A stretch of 64,000 bases of DNA from Melastoma dodecandrum. Its lineage: Eukaryota > Streptophyta > Magnoliopsida > Myrtales > Melastomataceae. A program made the position numbers and the translations under genes. Positions 10,860 to 23,921 of this stretch are shown one piece after another. Each line of letters begins with the position of its first letter. The stretch's first letter is position 1. Location: contig JARUPY010000605.1 in assembly GCA_029817715.1 (NCBI GenBank), positions 2,294,001 to 2,358,000 of the forward strand, in the 5' to 3' direction. The notes beneath the pieces were generated by a model. It ran no database searches. It saw only the letters and a list, made by a program, of their open reading frames with translations, and was not told the DNA's origin.

Positions 10860-13800
10860 GATTGTGGTTTGTCGTCGACCTCCTGCGGCTGCTGCTGTTG
10901 TAAGAAGCAAATTAAATCTTTTAGGAACTGGGGACAACCACGTGGGACTCATCTCAGTAATGACAGACAGAGAGAAGGAGAGGGAGAGAGATGGCCCAAA
11001 AAAGATATGATGCCCTCCCCACCACCACCACCTCCAACCCTCCCTCCCTCGAGTGAGTGCTCTTTTTGGTTGTCCATCAAAGCTAAAAAGGAAATTAGAT
11101 AATAAATCTTTAATATGACTTATAAAAAAAAGTCATGATTGAAGGAAGAATTCAAAGAGGAGGATCAGATTTTCTGCTATCCTAGATAAAAGGGAGATAG
11201 AAAAATGAGAGTACAAGATAGATAGTACCAGGACACCCCCTCCTCTCCAAAATAAAAAAAGAGAGGGAGACTTTGGTTTCTCCTTGGGATGACCAAATTC
11301 CTGTACACAAATCACGTACGGACAATACCCAGAAGCCGATGTTAAGGAACAAGATACCCAGAAGCCAGAGACAAAACCCGTGTGTAATAATGATAATAGT
11401 AGCAGTAGTAAGTAGTAGTAGTAGGAGGCAGGAGGCGAAGGAGGGTGGGGACTTGGGCCAATAATTGAGACTTGAAAGAAAAAGGAAATCCATACAAGTC
11501 ATCCACCACCTCCTCCTTAGAATTGACATTTGCCAATTGGTTTGGTTGTAGAGAGGGAGGCTTTTTCTTTGTTTTGAACTTGTTTCGAGATGTGTCTCTG
11601 GAAAGTGAGCAAATGAAATGTCCCTCCTTGACTTGACTGCCCCTATCCTGTGTTCCTTTTATTAATAATAATAATAATAATAATGTTTTTTCCCCTTGTC
11701 AAGGAAAGTATTCTATTCTATCCTAACCCATTAGCCCTAGAGCATCCTCAAAATAGGGGTACTTCAATTTTGATTTTCACTTATCTTAAACCTGTCCAAT
11801 GAACCTCACAAGTGTTGTTTTTCTTTCCCTCCTTTCTTGTGTTATTCAATGATATTTGTTATTATGATGGACAGGTCATGCTCTCTCATGCTATCCAACT
11901 AATAAGAGAAAAGCAAGAGGAGAAAAGTGAGTAGCTAAGAAATGTTGGGTCTTTTTGTTCTGATGGAATGGTACCCCTCCTCCACTTTGGGCCTTGGATT
12001 GGACAGCTCCCTCCCTCCTTTTTGGTTTCACATACATGAAGTGTAAGCAACGATTGGAGGAAAGGGAAGAAAGAACAACATAAGCAATGAGATGGGAACA
12101 TCATATTCGGCTTAACTTTGTCCTGAGGAACAAAGAAGAGATGGTAGCAGTGAATTTGGGAAGAAGGATGGATTTAGTAGCATCATGTGTGATTTGAAGT
12201 GGTGGAGAAAGAAGATGTGGTGGAAGTGGGAGGGGGGGACAGGGGATGGTGGGGGCAAGTGTTGAAGGGGGAGAGAGAGATGAGATGAGCTGTCTTCCCT
12301 TTTCTATCCTCTCACCCGGTGAGAGATGCTTTCTTTTTCTTTTCTTTTCTTTGTGTGGGTGTTTGCGTGTGGGTGTCTGAGCTGTCTGAATTCACCAAGC
12401 GTTGATTGCACCAACCCATGATTGCCATGTTGCAAATTGCCTCTCCTCCCCAGAACCCAAAAACCCCTCCTCTCAACCTCAACTCCTACTTATATTCTTC
12501 TCTCCCCCTTCTCCCGCCTCACCTTTCTGTCTTCTTTCTACTCCTTTTAGCTTCTTCTTACATCACTAACTTAAGTACAAATTTAGACAACCCACAAAAC
12601 TCGACATCCCCATCGCTCCAAATATCTATTAAAAGGAAGACCCACTTCTCTTTTTTCTTTTAATTCGAGAAGGGGGGGTGAGGGGTTTGACTCATGATTG
12701 TTTGTGATTGATTGTACAGGAATTGAGTGTGTGTGTGTGTGAGGTTTGTCCCTAAATCAATAATTGGAAAGTGCGAAAGATAGTGAGAGTACAAGAGAAG
12801 CAAAATATTTAGACGAACAACCCCCAATACATAACTTTAATCACATCATTAATTTTTTTAACACATAATGTATACTCATAATTCACTTTGTAAATTCATG
12901 TCGGTCGTATGGATTTTATATTGTGTTTGTGGGTGGGGTTGGGAAATGTGGACCAATCCCATCCCAATTGAAAATCTTTTGCAACAGTGGCAAGTAGTGA
13001 GTAGTAGTTGTAAGAAGGGGTGGGGGGGACCCTTCATTTTGATGAGATGGGGTTGAAATTTTTCATTCATACCAAGCATTTAATGTCTCACTCTGTATTT
13101 CTTTTATTTTACCCAATTCACCTCCAACTTATCTGTTTTGTCCCCTACAGGGATTGGGGAATTTACTACCAATCCCAACAATGATTTACTTTATTAATTT
13201 TGTTCTTACTGTTTCATTGTCTTCTCGTTTGTTTCTTTCTATTCAGGGCTAGGCAACAAAAGAGGCAACAATTATCAATCTCCCCCAATATCTTAATCAT
13301 AAAATAACAACAACATTAATCACATTTGTTTGTAAGGAGGGGGTGGAGAAAGAAGACTTATCTTGGATAGACAAAGTGAGAAAGAGACACCCCCCCACCC
13401 CCAATCCCAAGTCAAAAGATTTTTCTTGTTTTTCAACTTTTCATTTCATACTACAAAGTAAAAAAGAGAAAGAAAAGGAAAAGCCTCTAAGCAGAAAAAG
13501 GCAGACAACACAACACAAAACAAAATGTCATCTTATCTTTGGACATGCTTTTGTCTTTAGAGAAATAAGAAAGAAAGAAAGAAGGGGAGAGTTGCCCCCC
13601 CGCTTTTTAATTTATATCGAAACGTCCAAATATTTCCATGTAGTGTTTGAAAGATAATCTCCCAACCCAACCCAACCCAACAATTATATTACAAATTCTT
13701 ATAGTTAAAAAAAAGGAAAAAAAAGGAAGAGAATTCTATGTATTATTCACCAAAGGGATCCTATTTGATATTAAATACAAGATAACATGAGATGAGAATA

Positions 13801-14633
13801 TTCATTCTATCTCAAACAAAAAGAAACCCCACCCCACAATTCTTTTTATTTTTTATTCTTTTGTATTTGAGCTTTCCTTTATGAACTACGAGTGTTTCAA
13901 TTTATTCGAGCTAACTTTGGTTGTAAGAAGCAATCAACAGAACCACCTGGTGCATAATAAATATATGGTTAACGTCTAAACGTTCGAGATGTGCCCAAAG
14001 ATTTATAAACAGCACCCCCCGAACTCTTATTTTAAACTCCATCCAGCTCATACTCAAAAAGAGACTTATATGCACACCCACCCCAAATTATTTCAACATG
14101 GGGGTTTATTTTATTACTAATTAAAAATCATTGTCTAATCCAACAATTTCAATTCTAAAATCATATGGACAGCTACTCTTTGGGGGGGGTTGTCTTCAGA
14201 TAGCAGTCAAATAACATGAGAGAAAGAAAAGAAGATCCCAATCATACTCACCAACTGTCCTCCTCCTCCTCCTCCTTACAACCTCAAACCATCTACCTCC
14301 TCTCCTCTCCTCTCCTCCCTTTTTCTTCTTCGAAATTTCGAATCTTGAGGATTGATTGCCCGGTACAACCCCAACTCCCTTTTCCATGTTTGTCGATGAT
14401 TAAATTATTACACGACAAGCGCCATGGGTAAGTGAGATAGAGAGAGACTGTAAGTAAGTAAGACCTTTCATGCTGCCACTAACATGGCGGGGTCCTTCTT
14501 CTTCGTCTTCTTCCTCCTCCTCCTTCTTCTTCCTAACGGAAATTCCCCGATCCCCACATGAATAAAGATTTTTAAATTATTTATTTTTTTTAAGGGACAA
14601 AAAAAAAGAGGAAAGAGATTAGTTTGGAAACAT
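10860..14633. other. Long intergenic region / TCP upstream region
   Basis: No convincing gene. It holds purine-rich and pyrimidine-rich tracts, a TAA microsatellite (about 11662-11685), many AT-rich stretches and a CT-rich tract at 14260-14325 typical of a plant 5' leader. GGGTAAGTGAG at about 14425 could be a donor of a leader intron for the TCP gene. No TATA box could be assigned. Confidence 0.5.
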
Positions 14634-15938
14634 ATGGAAGTGATGAAGTCCTCCCAAGCAGCAGCAGCCAACAACAAGAAGAGAAATGTTCCCGCTGCCG
14701 CCGTCTCCGACCACCACCATCAGTTACTCCATCACAATTCCCTTGGCCTCGTCTCTTTCCAGGCTCAACCTTCCTCTACTCCTTCCACTGCCTCTACTAC
14801 GTCCACTTCCATCGCCACCGTTGCCGTCCCTGCCTCGACGACTAAGCCCAAGAGGCCCACCAAGGACAGGCACACCAAGGTCGATGGCCGTGGCAGGAGG
14901 ATCCGGATGCCTGCTGTTTGTGCCGCGAGGGTTTTCCAGTTGACAAGGGAGCTCGGGCATAAGTCCGACGGCGAGACCATCGAGTGGCTGCTTCAGCAGG
15001 CGGAGCCCGCCATCATCGTGGCAACCGGGACGGGAACCATCCCCGCCAATTTCTCCACCCTTAACGTCTCTCTCCGGAGTGGTGGCTCCACAATTACTGC
15101 ACCGCCGTCCAAGTCGGCGTCTCTCGCGTTCCACGGCGGGGGGCTCAGTCTGTATGGCGGCGATACTACGGCTGATCCTGCTAGGAGGATTCTCGCAGGT
15201 GCTGCTGCTGCTTCGGGCATGCTCGGGTTCCATCCCCTCCAACAGCTATATCCTCAGGTCCTCGGGTCCGACCCCGGGGGAGGCAGGTCTAGCGGGGATC
15301 CGGCCCACGCGGAGAATAATTACATGACTAAGACCTTCAGAGAGGATCTATTCAAGGACTCGTCAGACTCGCCGACCGCAGCGAAAGCGGCGATGACGAC
15401 GGGAGGGTCTTCGATCCAAGACCAAGAACAGGCCACTTCTGTCAGTACGGCGGCAAACGTGGTGCCTGCAGCGGCCATGTGGGCCGTGGCGCCTGCGACG
15501 ACCAACGGTGGCAACACTTTCTGGATGCTCCCGGTGGGAGGCGCTGGAGCGGCAACAGCCACAACCGGAGGCGTGGGAATACACGAGCAGCCCCAGATGT
15601 GGACGTTCCCTACAGCGGCAGCCGCAGCAGGTGGAGGAGCATCGATGCAGAGATTGAATTTCGCTGCGGCGGGACAAGGGAGGTTGACGCCGGTACAGCT
15701 ATCCGCAGGGTCGATGATAGTACAGCAGCCGATGGGGCTTGGGATGAGTGAAACCAGCATGGGACTCATGGGCCAACTCAGCGGATATGGCGCCGCAGGT
15801 AGGATCAATCTCGGTATGAACTTGGAACAACAACAACTTCACCACTACCAGCAACAACAACAAAAAGAAAGAGAATCCCGGGAAGAAGACGACCACGACG
15901 AAGATGATTCCGAACATCAACAACCGGCAGAAACATAG
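14634..15938 (+). CDS. Class I TCP transcription factor (TCP8/22/23 clade)
   Basis: Single-exon gene, 434 aa. The TCP domain (about residues 72-128) has the class I basic region [20 protein letters not shown], followed by helix-loop-helix segments ending [11 protein letters not shown] and the usual extension [19 protein letters not shown]. The C-terminal part carries [30 protein letters not shown] and a [11 protein letters not shown] block, which I associate with the TCP8/TCP22/TCP23 group, plus Ala/Gly-rich and Gln-rich stretches. These nuclear factors bind GC-rich class I sites (GTGGGNCC type) and act in cell proliferation and growth control. The start is the first in-frame Met before the domain. 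GC content is much higher than in its flanks, as is common for intronless TCP genes. Confidence 0.93.
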   Translation: MEVMKSSQAAAANNKKRNVPAAAVSDHHHQLLHHNSLGLVSFQAQPSSTPSTASTTSTSIATVAVPASTTKPKRPTKDRHTKVDGRGRRIRMPAVCAARVFQLTRELGHKSDGETIEWLLQQAEPAIIVATGTGTIPANFSTLNVSLRSGGSTITAPPSKSASLAFHGGGLSLYGGDTTADPARRILAGAAAASGMLGFHPLQQLYPQVLGSDPGGGRSSGDPAHAENNYMTKTFREDLFKDSSDSPTAAKAAMTTGGSSIQDQEQATSVSTAANVVPAAAMWAVAPATTNGGNTFWMLPVGGAGAATATTGGVGIHEQPQMWTFPTAAAAAGGGASMQRLNFAAAGQGRLTPVQLSAGSMIVQQPMGLGMSETSMGLMGQLSGYGAAGRINLGMNLEQQQLHHYQQQQQKERESREEDDHDEDDSEHQQPAET

Positions 15939-17646
15939 TACGACCATCCCCTTCCCTCCGATGTTGTAGTAAACCTCCCTTCCAGCTCTCAGGTATATAA
16001 GTTGAAGGCAATCCCCCATGCCATTTCGAAATTCGTTTGTGTGCCTCCCCCAACCCTAAACCAACCTCAATTGTGTGATTTTTCTTTTTGGTTTTAGGAG
16101 GGAAATTTGATGTTAGAATGCTTAATCTACTTCCAAACTTAGAGATTGAATTTCCTTCTTTTTTTTGCTTCTAGGAAGATCTGAATTTGATTGATTGGGT
16201 TTTTATAGAACCAGTAAAAAAAAAGAAGAAGAAATTTCTCCTTCAAGTGTGTCTAAATATTCATGGGGTGAAGTTCTTTTCATGTACATTGTCAATTGTG
16301 ATCTTCCCCTTAATTATATCTCTAATCTCTCCTAAACTAAACCCCATATTTTTATCGAAGACTGATTATGATATGATGTTGATTAATTGTAATTAAGGTG
16401 GATTATAACGGTAATTAACATGTGGGAATTAATGGAGGGGGAGGGATGGGATGGCTAGGGTTATTTTTTTGGCCTTATAGCATGAATAAGTCACAAGCTG
16501 TCTTTGTAATGTTTTTATCTTTCTTTCGATCTTTCTTTCCTGTTTCAATGTCGGATAACATGTAAGAAATGATAAGAAATGCTGATGGGTATTGTTTGTG
16601 TTTTGAGGACAAGGGAATAACAACAGGGAGAGGGGTTGGTTTTCTTACACGCGCGCGCACACACAGTCCCAGCTACACTTCACATGGGGGTTGGGTGTCG
16701 CTGAACGAATGAATGACTTTGGATCTCTTATTACATAAGCAGCAGTTCATGCAGTACTACTTCCTTGACATCGACGATCTGATCCCCATTCATAGCCCTC
16801 GTGGTCGGCGGAGTTGCCATGCCCGACGCTCCCTTCCCGATTGATGTCCGGACAATAATTGAACGAACCCCAACTCTGCCAAAGTCCATGGCAATAACTC
16901 ATGCTGTCTCCTTTAAATTTCTTCCGTTGCTTTCCTCTGCCATTGATATGGACATACGACGTGGATGATCCAAGTCAACCTTCATTAGGGAAGTCGTTAA
17001 CGGCGTCGGACCTGTTTTTAGACAATCAAGGTCGACAATGATTGGCGACCACATCCCGACATGGTTGATCTTCGTTAACCCGTGTCGATGCGGGTTCACA
17101 CACGGCTAAGGAGCCGCGGAATTTCATTGTCCGGAAACAGTTTTTGTCCTGAGGCCATCTGGCAATAAAGTAAGGGCAAGTAGAAGGGTGAATACAAGCT
17201 TATTAAGACGCAATGAGGATTTTTCTATCTAAAAGAAAAAGGGAAACGTGACGGCGACCCGAGGTGGATCACCCACAATACTTGACCCTTCGGAAGCTGT
17301 TGGTTGATACCACCTCGGTGATCTTATCTGCAGGTTTGTCCTTCGTTGAAGCCGACATACCAGAACCTTCTAACAAGCATTTCCTTTTGACTATAGTGCA
17401 TAAAACTAAGGAGAACCTCCGTTTCAGACGGGATCAGACGGACAAACGAGAGACCGGATTCACAAAGCTTATTGATACCAACAGGTCTTTCAAGATGAAT
17501 GAAATCATCAAACAATTCCAGAGCAGAGTAAGCAGATTAACTGTGACAAAAAGAAAAGGACAGCAACATTGTCCATAACAAAGAACAAGCTAAACAACCC
17601 ACCGTATCGTCTCATTATTTCCAGACAGGAAATTCTTTACCATGAG
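15939..17646. other. TCP 3' region and intergenic spacer
   Basis: Contains the TCP 3' untranslated region and AT-rich spacer with an AC/GC-rich run near 16650. Short frames, including a plus-strand one at 17264-17578, have no recognisable domain. Confidence 0.4.
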
Positions 17647-18876
17647 TTAAGCGGAAGCGGTCTTCTTCTGCTGAAAAACAACTGCATAAACCGGGACGGC
17701 AACGCCGATGCTGAAGGCCGTGAAAACAGCAAGGCTCATCTTAAGGCCCTGATTCTTCATCTTGTCCAAGTTGTACATGTGATACGCATGCATATATTCT
17801 GGGTCGCCATGGCCATGGCCGTGGTCACCTCCCATCCGCTTCACTCCAGTTGAGTGGATTCTTCTGGTAGCTGCCAAGATTAAAACAAATAGTGCCAGTG
17901 ATTTTTGCAACATAAGAACGAGGCTGTTTGTCACAAAGAAACCAGCTGCAGGAAAGGATCAAGGAAAATGAATTCGCTGCCGCAAGGACGTAGCAGATCT
18001 CTTACTCGCAATCCGCATTAACAAAAAAAAAAAAAGTTGAAACCACTAGTCGGTTGTCAAATGCATGAGACACTGGATATACACGCAGCATGTTAAGGTT
18101 CACGTTCACCCCGACCCCGCAAGTGGTATACATTTATCGGTAGCATACAAACATTTTTTCATTCTCAAAAGCTTAGAATCGCGATTGATCACGGCATGGG
18201 AAAGTTCTTTACAATTGGAAATAATAGTTCCATTCGCACCGGCCCATGTCATTCTCAAAAGCTAAGGATCGCGATTGATCACGGCATGGGAAAGTTCTTT
18301 ACAATGGGCAATAATAGTTCCATTCGCACCGGCCCATGCTCCCGGCTTCTCTCCTATCGACTCCCATAACAGCAATAACCTCACAAGAAGAATGAACAGC
18401 AAAGCCCATTTTCAACGACTGATACCAGAACACGATCGATCACCTTCCGCCTGGGAATTTTACTCGCTCAACTTCATATTCATATGATCCCAATTGAATG
18501 AGAACCTACGTTGGCTTAAACACGTCCCGGAAATAGAGAAAAACTAGTTCTCGCTCCCAATAAGCCTAATCGATGGATCCCCGAGGTTCACAATCGAAAC
18601 TTCCCCTAATCAAAACAATCAGGATGTCAACAGAAACCCTAATCAAACACATCCCGAATCACACAGAAACTCCCACTCCGATTGACTCAAACCCCCAACC
18701 CCCCCCCTCGCCCCCAAAAGAAAACCACAACCTATGGAAGATTCAGAACATTAAGACACAAAGTAACATCCCAGAGAGACAATTCGAGGGAAGCACTGAC
18801 CGGATTTGGATAGGAGGAGAGACTCGGAAGAGGTGGAGCCAAGCAGCATCAGCTTCGACGCAGATCTCATCGCCAT
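17647..18876 (-). CDS. Small mitochondrial single-pass membrane protein (99 aa, two exons)
   Basis: Exons 18801-18876 and 17647-17870 join in phase across a 930-base GT-AG intron (G|GTCAGT...CAG|CT) to give 99 aa. The N-terminus MAMRSASKLMLLG and the following RRIHSTGVKRM look like a mitochondrial presequence. A His/Gly-rich segment (GGDHGHGHGDPEYMHA) is followed by one membrane span (LKMSLAVFTAFSIGVAVPVY) and a basic tail ending QQKKTASA. The span and tail recall respiratory-chain subunits such as COX7C, so a complex IV accessory role is possible but is inference. Position between TCP and dNK genes matches what I recall of Arabidopsis At1g72020. A single continuous frame reaching 17934 is an intron read-through and not the real start. 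Confidence 0.7.
18160..18339. repeat. Two tandem copies of a 90-bp unit in the intron
   Basis: CATTCTCAAAAGCT begins a 90-base unit at 18160 and again at 18250, with only a few mismatches between copies. It lies inside the intron of the small mitochondrial protein gene. Confidence 0.9.
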
Positions 18877-19406
18877 CCCCGACTAACTCTTCCTTCGTCT
18901 TCTTCCCCTCCCTTCACTGATTTCCTCCTCTCTCTCACGCAAGATCGGCCGTCCCTCTTTGCTTCCCTTGGCTGCGGGGCGGCGTTGGGGGGAACCAGCA
19001 GGCCACCAGAACAAGGCCCATCTAACCACGGCCCAATAAGCTTTATTGGGCTTTATAAAGCTGGGTTCTTTCCGGCCCATCATCATCTTCAAATCAGGCA
19101 GAAAACATGGCAAGAAGAGGGGCAAAACAGATGGAAGCAAAAGCAAAGAAGAGAGCATGAGAGCGGTTTGGAATTTAACACCCGAAATCCCCCACCACAA
19201 TCCAGACAAATTACACATTCCACCCACATCCCATTCCCAAAAGCAAAAACCACCTCAGGCTGCTGTTTAGCCTCAACACTTGCTTGCACTTTAAACAAAG
19301 ACGATATTCCGAAACCTAAGGACAACCTAAGAGTAAAATTTTAAACTACCCTGAGGACATAAACCCACTTTCTTACATTTACCCTTCCAAACAAGACGAT
19401 ACTCCT

Positions 19407-19441
<35 letters not shown>

Positions 19442-19467
19442 CGCGAGGTGGAGAAGCTGAGGAGTTG
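18877..19467. other. Intergenic: promoter side of one gene, 3' side of the next
   Basis: Separates the start of the small mitochondrial protein gene from the stop of the kinase gene, both on the minus strand. No coding domain seen. The right end carries the 35-base G run. Confidence 0.5.
19407..19441. repeat. Homopolymer of 35 G
   Basis: Uninterrupted G run on the plus strand, 26 bases past the kinase stop codon, so a poly-C tract in that gene's likely 3' untranslated region. True length is doubtful, as such runs are badly sequenced. Confidence 0.9.
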
Positions 19468-21911
19468 TCACTGGCCAGACATCAAGGACATGGCGCTCCT
19501 GAAGTCCAAGGATCTGAGAGCTGCCTCTGGGAAATGCTTGCCACCCGGCATCCATAACTGACCATTTGGTGGCAGTACTACCTGTTGCTGCCCGCTGTTT
19601 GCCATAACTGCAGTGTCGTCCGGAGCATCTTCCTTCCTCTTCTTCACAAACTTGAAGAACTGTGCCACTTGGGAGGCATACCTGGATTTATGCCAGGAGA
19701 AAAAGGTATGAAATGGAAACCCGAGGTGATTGTTTGTTACTCTGCCATCTCCATTGGTAAAATGGAGTAAAACTTACTGCCTCTTGGCTTCAATGTCTCT
19801 GCTGAAATCGATGTTCGGCTCGCAGTCGAGGACCAAAGCAGGAACCTGACCAGGTTAGGAACAATTCTAAGCTGCAGATAAGGACAATCTCTATTAAAAC
19901 ATACTATTACAAGTGGAAATTGTCTCACCTTCTGAATGCTAGAGTGCATATGATCGCCCTCCAAATAGAAGACGTTATCCCTTATATTGGGATGTAAGGA
20001 GTTGTCAAACTGCAGGGGAGGCTTAGTCACAGACAATACACCATGGTTCCCGCTTTGGAATGGGAAAAGCCAGCTCTCGTGCTTCTCATGCAAGTCACGA
20101 AGGTAGTCTAGAGTGACTCCACCTTCTTCAGCTCTCTTTCTCAGCATCATCCTCTTGTGACAAGTATCTGGACTTGCCCTCAAGTATATGAATCCATCGG
20201 GGATAAGTCCCGGCAAGCACGAGACAACCGGATCAAACCATGAGTCATATATGCTTATCTCCATTTCATTCATCCACTTCGCTTCATGAACAGCTCTTAC
20301 AAAGACCTTCCCGATCAAAGAAGTCAAAAATATCAGTCATTGTGGAAAAGGATATATCATCAACCATAACAACACAACAGTCAGAACAATTTTCAAAGTG
20401 AAAATCTATGTTAACTAATATCATCCATTTAGCTCCATATGTGAACACATCTCAACCACCGATAAACAAATTTCGGAAAATAAAAAGATACCAACCATTC
20501 TGTCACTGAAAACACTCCTCTCCATCAGCCTGAGAGGTTTCACTCCACCAGACGACTCTCTCTCCTGCATTACCCTTGTAACAAAAACGTAATTCTGGAA
20601 GGTGTACGCATATCTCCGTGGGTCGGCATAAAAGGCGTCCAGTATATTAAAATGATCAGGTCCTATATCTTGCCATTTGCTGATAGGCTCGGGCACCACC
20701 TCAACCAGATCTCTCAGCTCAAGCGTCTCGTTGGCAATCCGTTGGAGGAAAGTGGTCTTTCCAACACTAATGTTCCCTTCAACGCAGAGAGTAATACGTT
20801 TCTTCGGAGCAGGCTTTGCATCCAAGCTGGAATCCTCCAACTCTTCCTCAACACTTTCCTTGATGTAGGTGGTAATACTCTCCGCATGGTTTTTGTGAAT
20901 GATTCCAACAGAGCTCCGCAGATACTCCACCATTTTCTCGGTAGACTTGCCAAAGAACTGCATCATTGAGACAAATAAAGCACATCAACATAGACACTGA
21001 AAACAACAACTCATAGTGCAGGCACTATGGCCATTCATTCAAGACAGGAAACAGCAACAAGGTCATGGCAACCGCCAACATTCTTCGGTGTAAAGAACCA
21101 ATCCCTTCAAGAAGCATGCTCATGAAGAAACCGTCAATCTGAAACAATTTCAGATATGCAAGAGCAGAACCAACACCATAAACCGTAACCAAACATGGAC
21201 AAAAAAGAATCTCCACAACAAACAAACCTAAGAACGAGGTTTAACAAAAGATGGCCACCATCAGATCATTTCCGACAGGCACAAAGAGACCACAACACCC
21301 CGACATCGTCAACCCTTTACCTTATCCCTGTACAGCTGCTTGAGCTCAGCCACTCCGGCAATCCCCTTATCCACCAATTTCCTCAGATTCCTCGGACCCA
21401 CGCCAGGAATCGCCAACAAATCCAGCTTCGGCGACCCATCCTTCTGCCTTCTAAGAACCCTACCAACCTCCTCCTTCACAACCACGCCTTCCCTTCCCTC
21501 CGCGTCCTCCATTGCATCCCCGACACCAGTGTGGACCCACGCGGGCCTCCCTCCACGGACAGGCCGTACATCCTTGAACGCCCCCAAATCCCTCGACCCC
21601 TTCCCGGTGCTCATGCTCGTCTGCACACTCCCCCAACAAATCCTGCAGCTACCACCGCCGGCACCCTTCGTCTCCGCCGCAGTGGCGAACACCCTTGCAC
21701 TGACATGGCACGACGCCTTCTTCGAGATTGTGACCGCAAGGGACGACGACGGCGACGGCGAAGAGGGGCCAGGCCCACCTCCACCACGCGAGAGCGCGAA
21801 CGACGAAGACTGAGGGGACATCTTCCGAGGGTTTTTCGGGAACAGGGGAGGCTTAGGGGAGTGACAGAGGAGGAAAGCTGGGGTCGGGCTTCGGCTCAGA
21901 AGCTTCTGCAT
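19468..21911 (-). CDS. dNK: Deoxynucleoside kinase (plant dNK, At1g72040 type), 570 aa
   Basis: Five exons, all GT-AG and phase-consistent: 21321-21911, 20496-20957, 19929-20306, 19778-19845, 19468-19681 (1713 nt). The N-terminal part has a likely organellar presequence and a helix-hairpin-helix (LDLLAIPGVGPRNLRKLVDK, about residues 163-182). The kinase domain has the P-loop GNISVGKTT, EPISKWQ, the ERSVFSDR motif that binds the 5'-hydroxyl/phosphate region, DGFIYLRASPDTC and a LID segment RKRAEEGG. Family members phosphorylate deoxyadenosine, deoxycytidine and deoxyguanosine for nucleotide salvage, with plant forms reported in mitochondria. Length is close to the roughly 580 aa of the Arabidopsis protein. 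The start is the only Met upstream of the presequence in an open frame. It looks intact. Confidence 0.93.
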
Positions 21912-23921
21912 CCCTTCCTTCGCATTATACCATGAACAGCAGACTCGTCCCTACTTCAACCCCTGACCTTCCTCTTCATCCTCGTACAATGACGCTCCAG
22001 AAGCAAAGCGACTCAGGAAGAAGGGGAAGAATCCAAGAGGGTCCCACTTCTGGGTTTGCGCCAGGGAGTCCGGTTATTTTGAGGACTAGGGTTTTGGTCA
22101 GGAGGAGGGGACGACGCGAGTGATTCGATTTTTAGGATGATTTTTCCGGTGGGAGTGGAATTAGGGTTTGTTCGGGTTTTGTGGCAGAATTTGTCGACTT
22201 CTTCGGAGGTTTTGTCGGGCCCTTCGTGTCTAAAATGTGTTTTAAGGGGGCGGTACTTTCGTTGATACGTTATTTTTACTCAAACTTTTATTTTAATTTA
22301 TTTTATGTTCAGACAATTATGACGATACAGAATTTTTCGACGACGTGGACATAACCACAGTTGACGTGGATTCGAGGTGATAATATTTTTACTCTTCATG
22401 TCACTCTTTATTTCGGATCCAGATCAGCTGTCGTTGTGTCCACGTCAGAAAGCTCTATATACATCGATGTCTGATCATAAAATAAGTTAAAATGAAACTT
22501 CGACTTAAAATCATATAACAAATAAATTTTAAATCAAAATAAAAAATTAATCAATAGTTAAGGCTATAATATAATATTTTACCTTTCCAATAAGAAAATC
22601 TCCCACCCCCATGGAATACAAAAGTAGGGGATGTGGCGAAGAAACCTCAAATTTAACCCGACACCAACCCGAACGAGATCGAGCGGGTCGGGTCGGGTGA
22701 AACGGGGTATGAGAATATAACTTTTTTCTTTTTAATCAAGATTTGTGATGGGTCAGGGAAACGTGAAAAGCCCCCTATAAAGTCGGGGACTAACTCCACA
22801 GTAGGAGTAATTTATATTGTATGATATGACTGATGTATGTATGTTATTAATTCCCTTTGGGGTATAAGTCTCCACTCTCACTTCTTTTTGGCATTCGAAG
22901 AATGATAGAATGTCAATAAATCGCTGGCCTTTGTCAGAATCATTCCGGGTCAAATGATTCCCCAAAAGAAAATGCTCAAGTAAGAATTTAGTAATGTGGG
23001 GGTTATGGGCCACATTTCATCACACCCTTCAATAGCCCAAAACTCCCTATATCATGAGGCTCAATGGGCCCAATATAGTTGGTGGGCAAGTCAAGGAATG
23101 GAATGAAAGAAAAATGGACTACAAGTCTGTGATAAGGGCATCATATTATAGTGAAAAGAATTGGGTCATCGTCTTCTCATTCATTCCCATATGTTCATTC
23201 CTTAATTTAGCCAAACTCATCTCAAAAAAAAAGAAGGGGGGTTTGATGGGAGGATGGATGGATGGATCACATGGTCCCATCTCTTCCTCTCACTTTTTAA
23301 ATAATTTTTGGGTTTGGTTTGGTTTTTGCTTTTTCTGTTCGGACAAAGTAGGTGGTGGGTAGGTGGGTGTGTATTGTATTGTATGTTAAAAAAAGCTCTG
23401 CCATCTCCCCCTCCTGACATCATTTAATTTCCATCTCCATTTGTTTTCCCCTTTTCTTGCATGTGTCGCTATTAGGCTTCTAGAAGCTGTTCAACTAATC
23501 AACAGGGAAATAAAAAAAAACACACACCCACACACCCAGATGTTGGGTTTTGATTGTGGGGTTGTTGGGGTTGGTCCACTCTTTCCCAAACAGACAACCA
23601 AAAAGAAATTTTTGGGGGGGGGGGGGGGGGGTTGGAACCTTGATTTTGGATCTTACCATGACATGATGTCAAACTCAACTAATTTGGGGATCTCCCCCAA
23701 TTAAATATTCCACAGGATCCATTTAAAAATGTTTAGACTTTGGGATTGATAGAGAATGATGCCTACCTCTGGTGTTAAACTCAATCATGTTTTGTTTTTT
23801 GAGATATTAATGGAAAAGAAATGGTACCCCGGAATTTTGGAAAAAGGTGAAGTGAATCCGTCGTGTTCATTACATACATACAAGTAGTGGTAGTAGTACT
23901 AGGAGGATGAAAGATCTTAAC
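21912..23921. other. Intergenic region
   Basis: Promoter side of the kinase and 3' side of the MYB gene. AT-rich with a GGGTCGGGTCGGGT-like run near 22690. A minus-strand frame at 22753-23013 (86 codons) has no recognisable domain. A TGGATGGATGGAT run lies near 23260. Confidence 0.4.
23614..23631. repeat. Homopolymer of 18 G
   Basis: Uninterrupted G run in the spacer 3' of the MYB gene. Length may be unreliable. Confidence 0.85.

Noticed and set aside
14724..15808. Several long minus-strand frames across the TCP gene
   Set aside because: GC-rich shadows of the intronless TCP coding sequence, with no conserved motif.
17264..17578. 104-codon plus-strand frame
   Set aside because: No domain, no matching neighbour and an antisense frame of similar length; considered chance.
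18883..19344. Overlapping frames on both strands in the spacer
   Set aside because: No domain; they cover the promoter of the small mitochondrial protein gene.
22753..23013. 86-codon minus-strand frame in spacer
   Set aside because: No recognised domain, no exon partners and ordinary spacer composition.
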